A stretch of DNA of 64,000 nucleotides, taken from positions 1 through 64,000 of the forward strand of contig NZ_BIMD01000030.1 of NCBI RefSeq assembly GCF_004000905.1, given 5' to 3'. This document shows positions 44,694 through 54,300 of this stretch, in pieces; within the stretch, counting starts at the first letter, position 1; each line of letters opens with the position of its first letter. The notes beneath the pieces are model-generated. The model ran no database searches, had not been told where the DNA came from, and worked only from the letters and a program-made list of their open reading frames with translations. The translations under genes were made by a program, and so were the position numbers. The stretch comes from Paenibacillus humicus NBRC 102415 (GTDB lineage Bacteria > Bacillota > Bacilli > Paenibacillales > Paenibacillaceae).

Positions 44694-45617
44694 TTACTCC
44701 AGCTTGAACCCGCGTCCCAGCACCTCCGCCGTATGGCTGATGATGACAAAGGCTTCGGGATCGACCGTCTGCACGAGCCGCTTCAGCTCGGAAACCTCGT
44801 TCTGGCTGACGACGACCATCAGCACCGTGCGCGCATCCCCCGTGTAGCCACCATGCGCGTCCAGGCGCGTCAGCCCGCGGTCGAGATCATGCAGCACGGC
44901 GTCCGCCAGCTCTTCCGCGCGGGAACTGATGATGAACGCGACCTTGGATAGGGCGAGTCCCGTCTGCACGATGTCGATCGTCTTCGTCGTCACGAACAAG
45001 CCGATCAGCGCGTACAGCGCATTCTCCGGCGAGAGGAACAATCCCGCTGCAGCGATGACAAGGCCGTCCAGGCAAGCGACGGATAAGCCGAGCGTCAGCC
45101 CCGAGTACCGGTGCAGGATTTGAGCCGCGAGATCCGTGCCGCCCGTGGAGCCGCGTCCTTTGAACACCAGTCCGAGTCCAAGTCCGACGCCGATTCCTCC
45201 ATAGATCGATCCCAGCAGCGGATTGTTCGTCGGAGCGCCCCAGTGCGCCGTCAGCAGAACGAATAGAGGCATGATTGCCGAGCCGAACAAAGTCTGCAGG
45301 GCGAAGCGGCGGCCCAGCAGCAGCAGTCCCGCGAAAAACAGCGGTATATTGAGCGCCCACTGCGTATACGCGGGCGTGATGCCGTATAAATGCTGGATAA
45401 TGACCGATATCCCGGATACGCCTCCGGAAGCGACCCCGTTGGGGAGCAGGAAGCAGTTGAAGCTGATGGCGATGATAAACGCTCCTGCGAGCAGCAGCAG
45501 CGTATTTGTGACGGGATGATTGATGAGCGGTTTCGTCATGCGGCGGGTCTTGCGGCTCTTGCCGCGTTCCGCGTTTGTCTGCTTTTCCCTCGATGACCCT
45601 TCGTTCCTGTTGCTCAC
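44694..45617 (-). CDS. YitT-family membrane protein (DUF161/DUF2179)
   Basis: A 307-residue protein: five to six helices in the first 200 residues (FIIAISFNCFLLPNGVASGG, GGTDLAAQIL) and a C-terminal cytosolic DUF2179 domain (DLDRGLTRLDAHGGYTGD, AFVIISHTAEVLGRGF). The role of the family is unknown. It begins at GTG behind GAGAGGGG. It is directly downstream of prfB but separated by a terminator. Confidence 0.9.
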   Translation of the reverse strand: MSNRNEGSSREKQTNAERGKSRKTRRMTKPLINHPVTNTLLLLAGAFIIAISFNCFLLPNGVASGGVSGISVIIQHLYGITPAYTQWALNIPLFFAGLLLLGRRFALQTLFGSAIMPLFVLLTAHWGAPTNNPLLGSIYGGIGVGLGLGLVFKGRGSTGGTDLAAQILHRYSGLTLGLSVACLDGLVIAAAGLFLSPENALYALIGLFVTTKTIDIVQTGLALSKVAFIISSRAEELADAVLHDLDRGLTRLDAHGGYTGDARTVLMVVVSQNEVSELKRLVQTVDPEAFVIISHTAEVLGRGFKLE

Positions 45618-45723
45618 GAGTTTTCCCCTCTCTAACTCCGCTGGCCGCGTGGAGAGTCCGGCTTCCCAGAAGCCGATTTCCCCTGCTCTGCCGCGGTAAC
45701 GCAGAGCATGATTTCATTCCGCG

Positions 45724-45764
45724 CGAAAAAGAGTTCCACACTGTATCCAGTGTTGGAACTCTTC
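45724..45764 (-). terminator. Terminator of prfB
   Basis: Stem AAGAGTTCCAACACTG / CAGTGTGGAACTCTT, nearly perfect with one bulge, then TTTTTC on the minus strand. Confidence 0.85.
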
Positions 45765-45797
45765 CGTGCTTCTATTCGCTGCGTGCCTCGCCTGCCC

Positions 45798-46914
45798 TCA
45801 GGCTTCCGGCTGCTGCCTGATCTGGTGGCGCAAATAGCCGTTGATGAAAGCATCGAGATCGCCGTCCATGACGGCGCCGACGTTGCCCGTCTCCACCGAG
45901 GTGCGATGGTCCTTGACCATGCTGTACGGATGGAAGACATAAGAGCGGATCTGGCTGCCCCAGGCGATATCCGACTGCTCCCCGCGAATCTCGGCCAAAT
46001 GCTTCTGCTGCTCCTCGATCTTGCGCTCGTAGAGCTTGGAGCGGAGCATCTTCATCGCCTGCTCGCGGTTCTGGATCTGGGAGCGCTGCGTCTGGCAAGC
46101 CACGACGATCCCGCTCGGAAGGTGGGTGATCCGGATCGCGGATTCCGTCTTGTTGACGTGCTGGCCGCCGGCGCCGCTGGAGCGGTACGTGTCGACCTTG
46201 AGGTCCTCCGGACGGATCTCGATCTCGATATCATCCTCGATCTCCGGCATGACGTCGCAGGAGACGAAGGAGGTATGACGGCGGCCAGATGCGTCGAACG
46301 GGGAAATCCGCACGAGCCGGTGCACGCCTTTCTCCGCCTTCAGGTATCCGTACGCATTGTGGCCCTTGATGGAAATCGTGACGCTCTTGATGCCGGCTTC
46401 GTCGCCGGGCAAGTAATCCAGCAGCTCCACCTTGTAGCCGTGCTTCTCGGCCCAGCGCGTGTACATGCGGTACAGCATCTGGCCCCAGTCCTGGGACTCC
46501 GTGCCGCCGGCCCCCGGATGCAGCTCCAGAATCGCATCGAGCCTGTCATACGGCTGGTTGAGCAGCAGCTGCAGCTCGAAGTCGGCGATCTTGCCCATCA
46601 GGTCGGCCACGCCATCCGTCAGCTCGGCATCGAGAGATTCATCCTCTTCCTCGCCGGCCAGCTCCAGCAGCGTTTCCAGATCCTCCTGCTGGGAAGCGAG
46701 CCTGTCGTACAGCTCTACGACGGACTTGACCGCATTCATTTCGGCGATGACCTTCTGCGCCTTCTCGTTGTCGTCCCAGAAATCGGGAGCGGTCATCTTC
46801 TCTTCATAGTTGGCTATGATCTCTTGTTTGAGATCTAAGTCAAAGAGACCCCCTGAGAGCTTGGAGCCGCTTTGCCGCCTCGCGCAGGTCTTGCTTAACC
46901 GTTACGTCGATCAT
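45798..46914 (-). CDS. prfB: Peptide chain release factor 2, with programmed +1 frameshift
   Basis: RF2 reads UGA and UAA stops. The downstream frame (45798-46839) carries the SPF anticodon-like motif in RISPFDASG and the catalytic GGQ in GAGGQHVN. The gene starts at an ATG (46914) behind GAGGTGA and encodes 24 codons, [10 protein letters not shown]... to GSL, then an in-frame UGA at 46840-46842 in CTT-TGA-C. An AGGGGG internal Shine-Dalgarno sits three bases before the slip site. A +1 shift gives D-L-D-L-K-Q-E, continuing to the full protein. Slow termination when RF2 is scarce favours the shift, an autoregulatory loop. Confidence 0.96.
46839..46854 (-). promoter_or_regulatory. RF2 frameshift site
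   Basis: Slip sequence CTTTGAC (46839-46845) and upstream SD-like AGGGGG (46849-46854) on the minus strand. Confidence 0.95.
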
Positions 46915-46953
46915 GACAATGCTTCACCTCAAATTTTCGTCTATTCATGACAG

Positions 46954-46991
46954 GAGCCGGGAGCGGGCGCGTACGGCGCGTCTCTCCCGGC
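46954..46991. other. GC-rich hairpin between secA and prfB
   Basis: CCGGGAG...CTCCCGG outer arms with an inner GCGCG/CGCGT stem. It has no T run and might slow transcription or protect mRNA. Confidence 0.4.
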
Positions 46992-47098
46992 CTCTCATGC
47001 TGTTGGGACTGCTGCCCGCCAGGCACAGTCATCCTGCCTTGCGGTTCACAGCCATCATGCGTTCCAGTCAGCCTGGACGCGCTGCCGACTCGGCTGTT

Positions 47099-47193
47099 TG
47101 CCGAGGCAGAGCCTGAACAGCTGCGGAGTTCCTTGCTTGCCGTGGCAGCGCCTGAGCAGTTGCGGAGTTCCTTACTTGCCGTGGCAGAGCTTG
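47099..47193. repeat. 39-nt tandem duplication copying the 3' end of secA
   Basis: Units 47099-47137 and 47138-47176 share TGCCG(A/T)GGCAG and TGCGGAGTTCCTT. A third partial copy (47177-47193) is the coding end of secA, including KLCHGK. The duplication seems to have arisen from the secA terminus. Confidence 0.85.
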
Positions 47194-49682
47194 TATTTCT
47201 TGCCGCTGCCGCATGGGCAAGGATCGTTGCGGCCGATGCGCTCCTCGCGCTTGGCCGGACGCTGCTCGCGGCCTTCGCTGCTGCCGCCCATTTCCACGAC
47301 CTGGCCCTTGACGACTTCCTGGCGCTCCAGGTTCTGCTCGACCTGGGCCTTCATGATGTATTTCGTAACTTCTTCCTGGATGGTGTCGATCATTTCCTTG
47401 AACATCTCGAAGCCTTCGAACTGGTACTCGCGAAGCGGGTCCGTGCCGCCGTAAGCGCGAAGATGGATGCCCTGGCGCAGCTGGTCCATGGCGTCGATAT
47501 GATCCATCCACTTGCTGTCCACGGCGCGCAGCACGATGACCTTCTCGAATTCGCGCATCGTCTCGCTGCCCATGGCTTCCTCGCGCTCGTCGTAGAGCGC
47601 CGTCAGCTTGCCGAACAGGAATTCGGAAATCTCCTCCGGCTCCTTGCCCCACAGATCTTCCTTCGTGACGGCTCCCTCGTTGAGGAAGGTCGCTTCGGCA
47701 TAATCCACGATGGCTTGAAGATCCCAGTTCTCCGGAACCTCTTCCTTCGGACAGTGGGCTTCGACGATGCGGTCGATGACCGGCTTGACCATATCCATGA
47801 CGATATCGCGGATGTTATCCGAGAACAGCACCTCGCGGCGCTGCTTGTAGATGATTTCGCGCTGCTGGTTCATGACGTCGTCATACTGCAGGACGACTTT
47901 GCGTGTGTCGAAGTTGTTGCCCTCGACGCGCTTCTGGGCGGATTCGATCGCCTTCGTGATGAGGCGGCTTTCGATCGGCTGGTCTTCCTCGAAGCCGAGA
48001 CGCTCCATCATGCCCATGATATTCTCCGAGCCGAAGCGGCGCATCAGATCGTCTTCGAGCGACAGATAGAAGCTCGAGGAGCCCGGATCGCCTTGACGTC
48101 CCGCGCGTCCGCGCAGCTGATTGTCGATGCGGCGGCTCTCATGGCGCTCCGTGCCGATGATATGAAGGCCGCCGATGTCATGCACCGTATCGCCGAGCAG
48201 GATGTCCGTGCCGCGGCCGGCCATGTTCGTCGCGATCGTGACGGAGCCTGCTTGTCCGGCGCGGGAGATGATCTCCGCTTCCTCGGCGTGGTACTTGGCG
48301 TTTAGGACCTTATGCGTGATGCCGCGCTTCTTGAGCATTTCCGACAGCTTCTCGGAGTTCTCGATCGATACCGTGCCGACGAGCACCGGCTGGTTCTTGC
48401 CGTGCCGCTCCACGATCTCCTCTACGACCGCCTTGAACTTGCCCATCTCGGTCTTGTAGACCACGTCCGGGCTGTCTTGACGGATCATCGTACGGTTCGT
48501 CGGTACCTGCAGCACCTCGAGGCCGTAGATCTTCTTGAACTCCTCCTCCTCCGTCTTGGCCGTACCGGTCATGCCGGCCAGCTTGCGGTACATCCGGAAG
48601 TAGTTCTGGAACGTGATCGTCGCGAGCGTCATGCTCTCGTTCTGGACCTTGAGGTTTTCCTTCGCCTCGATGGCCTGGTGGAGGCCGTCGCTGTAGCGGC
48701 GTCCGGACATGATCCGGCCCGTGAACTCGTCGACGATGAGCACTTCTTCCTCTTGCACGACATAGTCTACGTCGCGCTTCATAATCGCATGCGCCTTGAG
48801 CGCCTGCTGGATATGATGGTTGAGCGTAACGTTCGCATGGTCGAACAGGTTCTCGACGCCGAACGCCTTCTCCGCCTTCTCCACGCCGGCTTCCGTCAGC
48901 ATGACGGAACGCAGCTTGATGTCGACGGTGTAGTCTTCTTCATGCTTCAGGCGGCTGACGAACTTGTCCGCCGAATGGTACAGCTCCGTCGACTTGGCCG
49001 CTTGTCCCGAAATGATGAGCGGCGTACGGGCCTCATCGATGAGAATGGAGTCCACTTCGTCGATGATGGCGAAGTAGAGCGGCTTCTGAACCATTTGTTC
49101 TTTATAAAGGACCATGTTGTCGCGGAGATAGTCGAAGCCGAATTCGTTGTTCGTTCCGTATGTGATGTCGCAGGCATAGGCTTCCTGCTTCTCCTCATGG
49201 GAAAGGGAATGCAGGTTGCAGCCGACCGTCATGCCGAGAAACTCGTACAGCGGACGCATGATCTCGCTGTCGCGGGAGGCCAGATAATCATTGACGGTGA
49301 CGACATGCACGCCTTTGCCGAGAAGGGCGTTCAAATAAACAGGCAATGTTCCGACCAGCGTTTTGCCCTCGCCTGTTTTCATCTCCGCGATCTTGCCTTC
49401 ATGCAGCGCCATGCCGCCGATCAGCTGCACATCGAAATGCCGCATGCCGAGAACGCGCTTGCCCGCTTCGCGGACCGTCGCGTAAGCTTCCGGCAGCAGG
49501 TCGTCGAGCTCCTCGCCGTTCTCGAGGCGGTCGCGGAATTCCTGAGTCTTGGCCCGCAGCTGCTCGTCCGTCAATGCCGCAAACTCCGGCTCGATTCCAT
49601 TTATCGCTTCGACCGTTCGCAAGAGCCGTTTTACTTCCCGCTCATTCGCGTCGCCGAAAATCTTCTTCACCAGTCCGAGCAT
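47172..49682 (-). CDS. secA: Preprotein translocase ATPase SecA
   Basis: An 836-residue motor that drives secreted proteins through SecYEG. Walker A is in [12 protein letters not shown], the DEAD-like box is [16 protein letters not shown], and helicase motif VI is near [13 protein letters not shown]. The C-terminus keeps the zinc-binding, SecB-binding-type motif [14 protein letters not shown]. The ATG at 49682 follows AAAGGGG. It is followed by prfB, as in many Bacillota. Confidence 0.98.
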   Translation of the reverse strand: MLGLVKKIFGDANEREVKRLLRTVEAINGIEPEFAALTDEQLRAKTQEFRDRLENGEELDDLLPEAYATVREAGKRVLGMRHFDVQLIGGMALHEGKIAEMKTGEGKTLVGTLPVYLNALLGKGVHVVTVNDYLASRDSEIMRPLYEFLGMTVGCNLHSLSHEEKQEAYACDITYGTNNEFGFDYLRDNMVLYKEQMVQKPLYFAIIDEVDSILIDEARTPLIISGQAAKSTELYHSADKFVSRLKHEEDYTVDIKLRSVMLTEAGVEKAEKAFGVENLFDHANVTLNHHIQQALKAHAIMKRDVDYVVQEEEVLIVDEFTGRIMSGRRYSDGLHQAIEAKENLKVQNESMTLATITFQNYFRMYRKLAGMTGTAKTEEEEFKKIYGLEVLQVPTNRTMIRQDSPDVVYKTEMGKFKAVVEEIVERHGKNQPVLVGTVSIENSEKLSEMLKKRGITHKVLNAKYHAEEAEIISRAGQAGSVTIATNMAGRGTDILLGDTVHDIGGLHIIGTERHESRRIDNQLRGRAGRQGDPGSSSFYLSLEDDLMRRFGSENIMGMMERLGFEEDQPIESRLITKAIESAQKRVEGNNFDTRKVVLQYDDVMNQQREIIYKQRREVLFSDNIRDIVMDMVKPVIDRIVEAHCPKEEVPENWDLQAIVDYAEATFLNEGAVTKEDLWGKEPEEISEFLFGKLTALYDEREEAMGSETMREFEKVIVLRAVDSKWMDHIDAMDQLRQGIHLRAYGGTDPLREYQFEGFEMFKEMIDTIQEEVTKYIMKAQVEQNLERQEVVKGQVVEMGGSSEGREQRPAKREERIGRNDPCPCGSGKKYKLCHGK

Positions 49683-49715
49683 GGTTTTCCCCTTTCGTAA
49701 ACCCACTTTGCCTTA

Positions 49716-49744
49716 ATTTTAACAGTTAGCCGACCCTGTAGCAA
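49716..49744 (-). promoter_or_regulatory. secA promoter (sigma-A type)
   Basis: TTGCTA (49739-49744), 17 bases, TAAAAT (49716-49721), about 34 bases ahead of the start codon. Confidence 0.6.
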
Positions 49745-49914
49745 TGAGAGGCAAATCATTTCCAATAAGTAATAGGGCTTCTTCTTCAATCTAAGCGATA
49801 AAAAGCTTGTGTACTAAAACAACTGACATCGTTGCTGCGCAAAATAATCCGCAACCTATATACGCGCTTACCCGCCCTACAGTTGCCAGGCAACGGCTGG
49901 AATGGACGCAGAAA

Positions 49915-49945
49915 GCCCTCTCCGGCAAAGGAAAGGGCGTGGTTT
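49915..49945 (-). terminator. Probable hpf terminator
   Basis: Minus strand GCCCTTTCC/GGAGAGGGC stem of nine pairs including one G-T, followed by TTTCTG. The weak T run lowers confidence. Confidence 0.5.
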
Positions 49946-49989
49946 GAATCGTTATTGGATGCTTCAACGGCCGGCTTCGAGCTGTCGGG

Positions 49990-50538
49990 TCAGCCCTGCT
50001 CGATCAGACCGTACTTGCCGTCATTGCGGCGGTAGACCACGTTCACTTCCTTGGTCTCGATGTTGGAGAAGACATAAAAGCTGTGTCCGACCATATCCAT
50101 CTGGAGTATGGCTTCCTCCACATCCATCGGCTTCAGTTGGAATTTCTTCATTCGTACAACTTCAAGGTCGTCTTCAGAATCATGCAGCTGAACAGAGCTC
50201 ACATCGTCCTCGCGGAACAGCGTCTTGATGCTTTCATTCTGCCGGAATTTGCGGTTGACCTTCGTTTTGTATTTCCGGATCTGGCGCTCCAGCTTGTCGA
50301 CGACCGTATCCACCGAGGCGTACATGTCGGGGCTTTTCTCTTCGGCCCGGAGAATGACTCCCGTCATCGGAATCGTCACCTCGACGCCGTGGCGTCCCTT
50401 GTGGACAGCCATCGTCACATTGGAGTCTGTGTTGAGGGGGGCATCAAAATACTTTTCCAGTCGGTTCAACTTCTTCTCGACGTAATCGCGCATGGCGTCC
50501 GTCACCTGAATGTTTTGACCTCGAATGTTGTAGTTCAT
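49990..50538 (-). CDS. hpf: Ribosome hibernation promoting factor, long form
   Basis: A 182-residue protein. Residues 1-about 100 are the HPF/RaiA domain (NIQVTDAMRDYVEKKLNRLE), which binds in the decoding centre of the 30S subunit. Residues about 125-182 are the dimerisation tail of long HPF (KKFQLKPMDVEEAILQMDMV, VYRRNDGKYGLIE), which joins ribosomes into 100S dimers. AAAGGAGGAG precedes the ATG at 50538. It keeps the Bacillus order next to secA. Confidence 0.96.
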   Translation of the reverse strand: MNYNIRGQNIQVTDAMRDYVEKKLNRLEKYFDAPLNTDSNVTMAVHKGRHGVEVTIPMTGVILRAEEKSPDMYASVDTVVDKLERQIRKYKTKVNRKFRQNESIKTLFREDDVSSVQLHDSEDDLEVVRMKKFQLKPMDVEEAILQMDMVGHSFYVFSNIETKEVNVVYRRNDGKYGLIEQG

Positions 50539-50565
50539 TGAGCACTCCTCCTTTTGCATGGTCCC

Positions 50566-50595
50566 ATTATAACATGGGTTGCGCTTTCAAATCAA
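50566..50595 (-). promoter_or_regulatory. hpf promoter
   Basis: TTGATT (50590-50595), 18 bases, TATAAT (50566-50571), leaving a leader of only about 20 bases. Confidence 0.6.
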
Positions 50596-50802
50596 AAGAC
50601 TTATTGGCCAATTGTGAATATTCTGAATACTATACTTTTTATTGTTTTTCCGCGATTCCGATTCAAGGAATCATGGTTATTGCGATTAAATACCGATGAA
50701 AAAAATCTCCATCAGCCTTTCGTCCCTCCCTCTTGAATTCGGCTATAGTGTCTTACTAACCGCTTTTATACGAAAAAAATCATGAATCGCCGAAAAACAA
50801 AA

Positions 50803-50836
50803 CACAAAAAAAGAGGCCCTGCAATTGCAGAGCCCC
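50803..50836 (-). terminator. Terminator of the cold-shock gene
   Basis: GGCTCTGCAATTGCAGGGCC stem-loop followed on the minus strand by TCTTTTTTTG. Confidence 0.8.
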
Positions 50837-50892
50837 GTACAGGCACTTGTCATTCTCGTCAATCATCTATGCATGGCCGATCGGCCGGATGA

Positions 50893-51090
50893 TTACAGTT
50901 TGACTACGTTGGCAGCTTGTGGACCGCGAGCGCCTTCTACGATGTCGAACTCGACGGATTGGCCTTCTTCCAGGGTTTTGAAGCCCTCGGATTGGATTGC
51001 GGAGAAGTGAACAAATACGTCGCCGCCTTGCTCAGTCTCGATGAATCCGTAGCCTTTTTCTGCATTGAACCATTTCACTTTACCTTGCAT
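50893..51090 (-). CDS. Cold shock protein, CspA/CspB family
   Basis: A 65-residue single OB-fold nucleic-acid chaperone. RNP1 is KGYGFIE and RNP2 is DVFVHFSAI, both intact. It binds single-stranded RNA to keep mRNAs translatable. A monocistronic unit with a clear sigma-A promoter and a leader of about 60 bases, as cold-shock genes often have. Confidence 0.97.
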   Translation of the reverse strand: MQGKVKWFNAEKGYGFIETEQGGDVFVHFSAIQSEGFKTLEEGQSVEFDIVEGARGPQAANVVKL

Positions 51091-51152
51091 TCAGAACATT
51101 CCCTTCATCTTCAAATGCTGTGAGACGCCTTGTATGCATGGCCCACATTTTG

Positions 51153-51182
51153 ACTATAGCACCGGATTAAAACAGTTGTCAA
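51153..51182 (-). promoter_or_regulatory. Cold-shock gene promoter
   Basis: TTGACA (51177-51182), 18 bases, TATAGT (51153-51158). Confidence 0.7.
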
Positions 51183-51340
51183 TATGGGATGGAAGCGGAT
51201 TCATAGCCTGTACGGCCTTGAAGGAGCGCGATCTAGATTCGCTTCCGCTCGCATCCTAATGGATTTTCTTGCATCCTGTCAAAATTCGGCTGAATTTGTC
51301 GTTAAGTTGTCTGTTAAGGACGAAAACTTTTTCTCATTAT

Positions 51341-54300
51341 CTACTCCCTATTAAGAAATTCGTGAACCCGCTTTTCAATTCGATCGAACATCATCTGTCC
51401 AACCCGCTGTTTCGAAAACCGCTTATGAAGATCCGCTCGAGCAAAACTTCCTTTCTCTGCGGCCTCTACCCGATTCAGGAAGACATGCCGCATGAGGGCC
51501 CGCAGATGTACGACGCTCGGCTCTGCCCAGCGGTGGCCGTGATAGAACGATGGCATATCCTCGCTGACTGGATGAAAATCCTCAACGTCGATCAGATAGC
51601 TGTTCTCATCCGTCATGAATTCCAGCTGTCCGCTCCACCGGGTCCCGATCGTAGGCAACCCTAGCGCCATGGCATCCCAATAAGGCCTCCCCCATCCTTC
51701 CCCCCTGGAAGGCATGACGTACGCGTCGCATGCGCGGTACAGGCCGAGAAGCTCTTCCTCTCCCAAGTAAGAATCGATAACCTGAATATGCGGAAATGCA
51801 TTGAGGCCCATCTCCCGGACGAGCGACATGATCTCCATGCTCGGGTTGCTGTCAGGCTTAAGGGATAGGTTCACCTTGAGAACGAGCGACACATTCTCGT
51901 AAGCCCCGAACTCCTGAACATAAGCTCGGATCAGCACGTCCCATCCCTTCCGCTTGCTCCAGTCAAAATTCGAAACGAACACATAATTTTTGACTTCCTT
52001 TAGAGGAAACGGTCGAATTGAGGCCTCCTCGTATCTCCGCTCATCCAGCACTTCGGGGATGACGGCCAGCTTGGTCGGATCTACTCCGGAAGCAGCGAAT
52101 GTATCCCGATTGAATGCGGAAGGAACCCAGATTTCCGTTAATCCGTTCAAGTGAGGAAGCCAGCCTTCTGGTATTCGATCGGTCTCAAACATCGTTCGGC
52201 CGATGGACACCGGAGCCAGGGGAGGGAGGAAATGAAATCCAGGACCTGCCTGATAATGCACGATTCCGTTTGAATTGCGATTTTTCTGCAAGGCATTCAA
52301 ATAGGTTAACTTTTCTTCTTTAAGCAGATCGGGCCGAGGGTTCTGCTCTTTTGGCTGCAGTTGTATCTTCAATGGAAGGCTTCTGAGGCAATCCAAATAG
52401 TCGACCTGTTCATTGGCGTAACCCGAAGCATCATATACGGGCGATTGCCACAAGACTTCATAGGGTCTTTTACACGCTACTAATCCATAGGCCTGTTCGC
52501 TCTTCGCATCGAAGCCAAGCGTAACCGTCATCCCCGCCGATGCCAGAATGGATTGCATAAGCGTTTTAGGATAAGGGCGTACATGCTCGATCCTCTCCCA
52601 GAACATATTGGCGGATTTTTGCGCCTCCACGTCATAGCTGAGAATGATCATTTTGCCTGATGAGCTCAAGGATCCGGCGCAAAGGGAGAGCAGCTCGATC
52701 CACTCATGGGGCAGGATGCGTTCCGCCACCTTGCCGAGGTAGATCCCGTCCACCTTCAGTCCCTGCTCGTTTCTGAACTCGTTGAGCGACAGCCGTGTGA
52801 CGGCAATGCCTCCAACCGTCCGTGTTTTCTTTCCCCGATTCGAGAAGGATTCCGATGCCGACAATAGGGGGGGATCAAGAACCAGAACATGGTCGCCTTC
52901 GTTGAAATAAGTTTTTAAGCATTCATTCTGAAAAGCTTCCGGCTGTCCCTCGTTTTCATCCGCTGCAGACACAGGCCGACTCTCAGGCATGTCGTCGCCA
53001 TGATTGCAGTAATAGTTTCGAAGAGATTCCATCTCTCTCTCCGCTTCCTCTATCCATTCCCTGATGAGGACTTTGTCCGCCGCCCTGCCGGTTGTCTCCG
53101 TCATTGAGAGAGCTTCCCTGAAATAGTGGACGGCCTGATGCAGATCTTTCTTTGTAAAGTATGCACGCCCCAAATGCTTCAATGAGGCGAAACGGAGGAA
53201 CGCAGGCTGCTCTCCCTCCTGAAAATGCTTGACAGCAAGCCTTAAGTTCTGAATGGACTCTTCGATCCGATCCAGCTTAAGCATGATAATTCCGGTCAAA
53301 TAGTTCCGGACCGATACGGCCTTATGATAAGTGGCAAGGAAGGCCGAATCCAGAATGTACTGCAAATCTTCATCTGAGAGCAATTGAATTTCATCAAGCT
53401 GGATTTCATTGTTGATAAGAGCGAGAGCGAAGTCCTCTTGATCCGGACCTCCGGGATTTGTTTCATCCACACTTCCTCGATGGCTTGACTCAAGCAGCAT
53501 TGTCTCTGCATAAGCAAGACTTTCCGCTGCGGTAGGATGATTTTCGTTGCACACCAGAGCGTTCCTGAAAGCTTCCGCCGCCTTGGAAAAACTGGCGGCT
53601 TCGGAATAGCAAACACCCAGCAGGTTCCAGATGTCAGACTGGAGCTCTGCAGTCTCGTTCTTCATGATCCCCGTTATCCATTGAAGTTGTTGTCTCGCCG
53701 ATTGAATGCTCCCCATCCGGAACAAGACAACGGCAAGGTTGTAGCGAATATCCAATCTATGCGGATAATGATCCAGAATCGCTCTGAAAATCGTTTCCGC
53801 TTTCGGATCGTTTCCTTGCTTATAGAATTCGAATGCTACACTCGACTCTTCTTCAATGATGTCGGATTTCGCTCTTGTCCGTCCTTGCCCTTCTTCGATT
53901 ACTCTTTCGATTTCGGCTTCGACCGTATCGGCGGTCGCATCCCAGGTGAAGGCTTGCCTAATGAAGCTGGATGCATTGGCTCCCAATTCCCGCAGCCGCT
54001 CCGGATCCTGATAGGCCGACCTCATTTTCTGGCGGAGGTCTTCGACATGAATCTCGATTACCCAAGGAAAATCAATGCTTGCGCTAACCCCAAGCTTCAT
54101 TTGCAATTCCCTTTTTTCGAAGCTCGGAACCAAAATAGCCGTCTCTTCATCGCAGAAATCCATGCTGGCTCCGCGATCAGGAACGATGGGCGGAATGCCG
54201 CAAGCCATCGCCTCCGCAATCGGCAGTCCAAAACCTTCCCCCCGGTAAGGATGAACAAGGCAATCCGCCGATCGATACAATTCCGCCATCTGGCTTGGAG

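Larger units (their letters stand above)
49683..49989 (-). other. hpf-secA gap
   Basis: It contains the probable hpf terminator (49915-49945), the secA promoter (49716-49744) and otherwise AT-rich sequence without a recognisable gene. Confidence 0.6.
50539..50892 (-). other. cspB-hpf gap
   Basis: AT-rich. It holds the hpf promoter at 50566-50595 and the cold-shock terminator at 50803-50836. Nothing else is recognised between 50600 and 50800. Confidence 0.6.

Noticed and set aside
45798-46796. prfB as a gene truncated at its 5' end
   Set aside because: The missing N-terminus is encoded upstream in the other frame with a textbook frameshift site.
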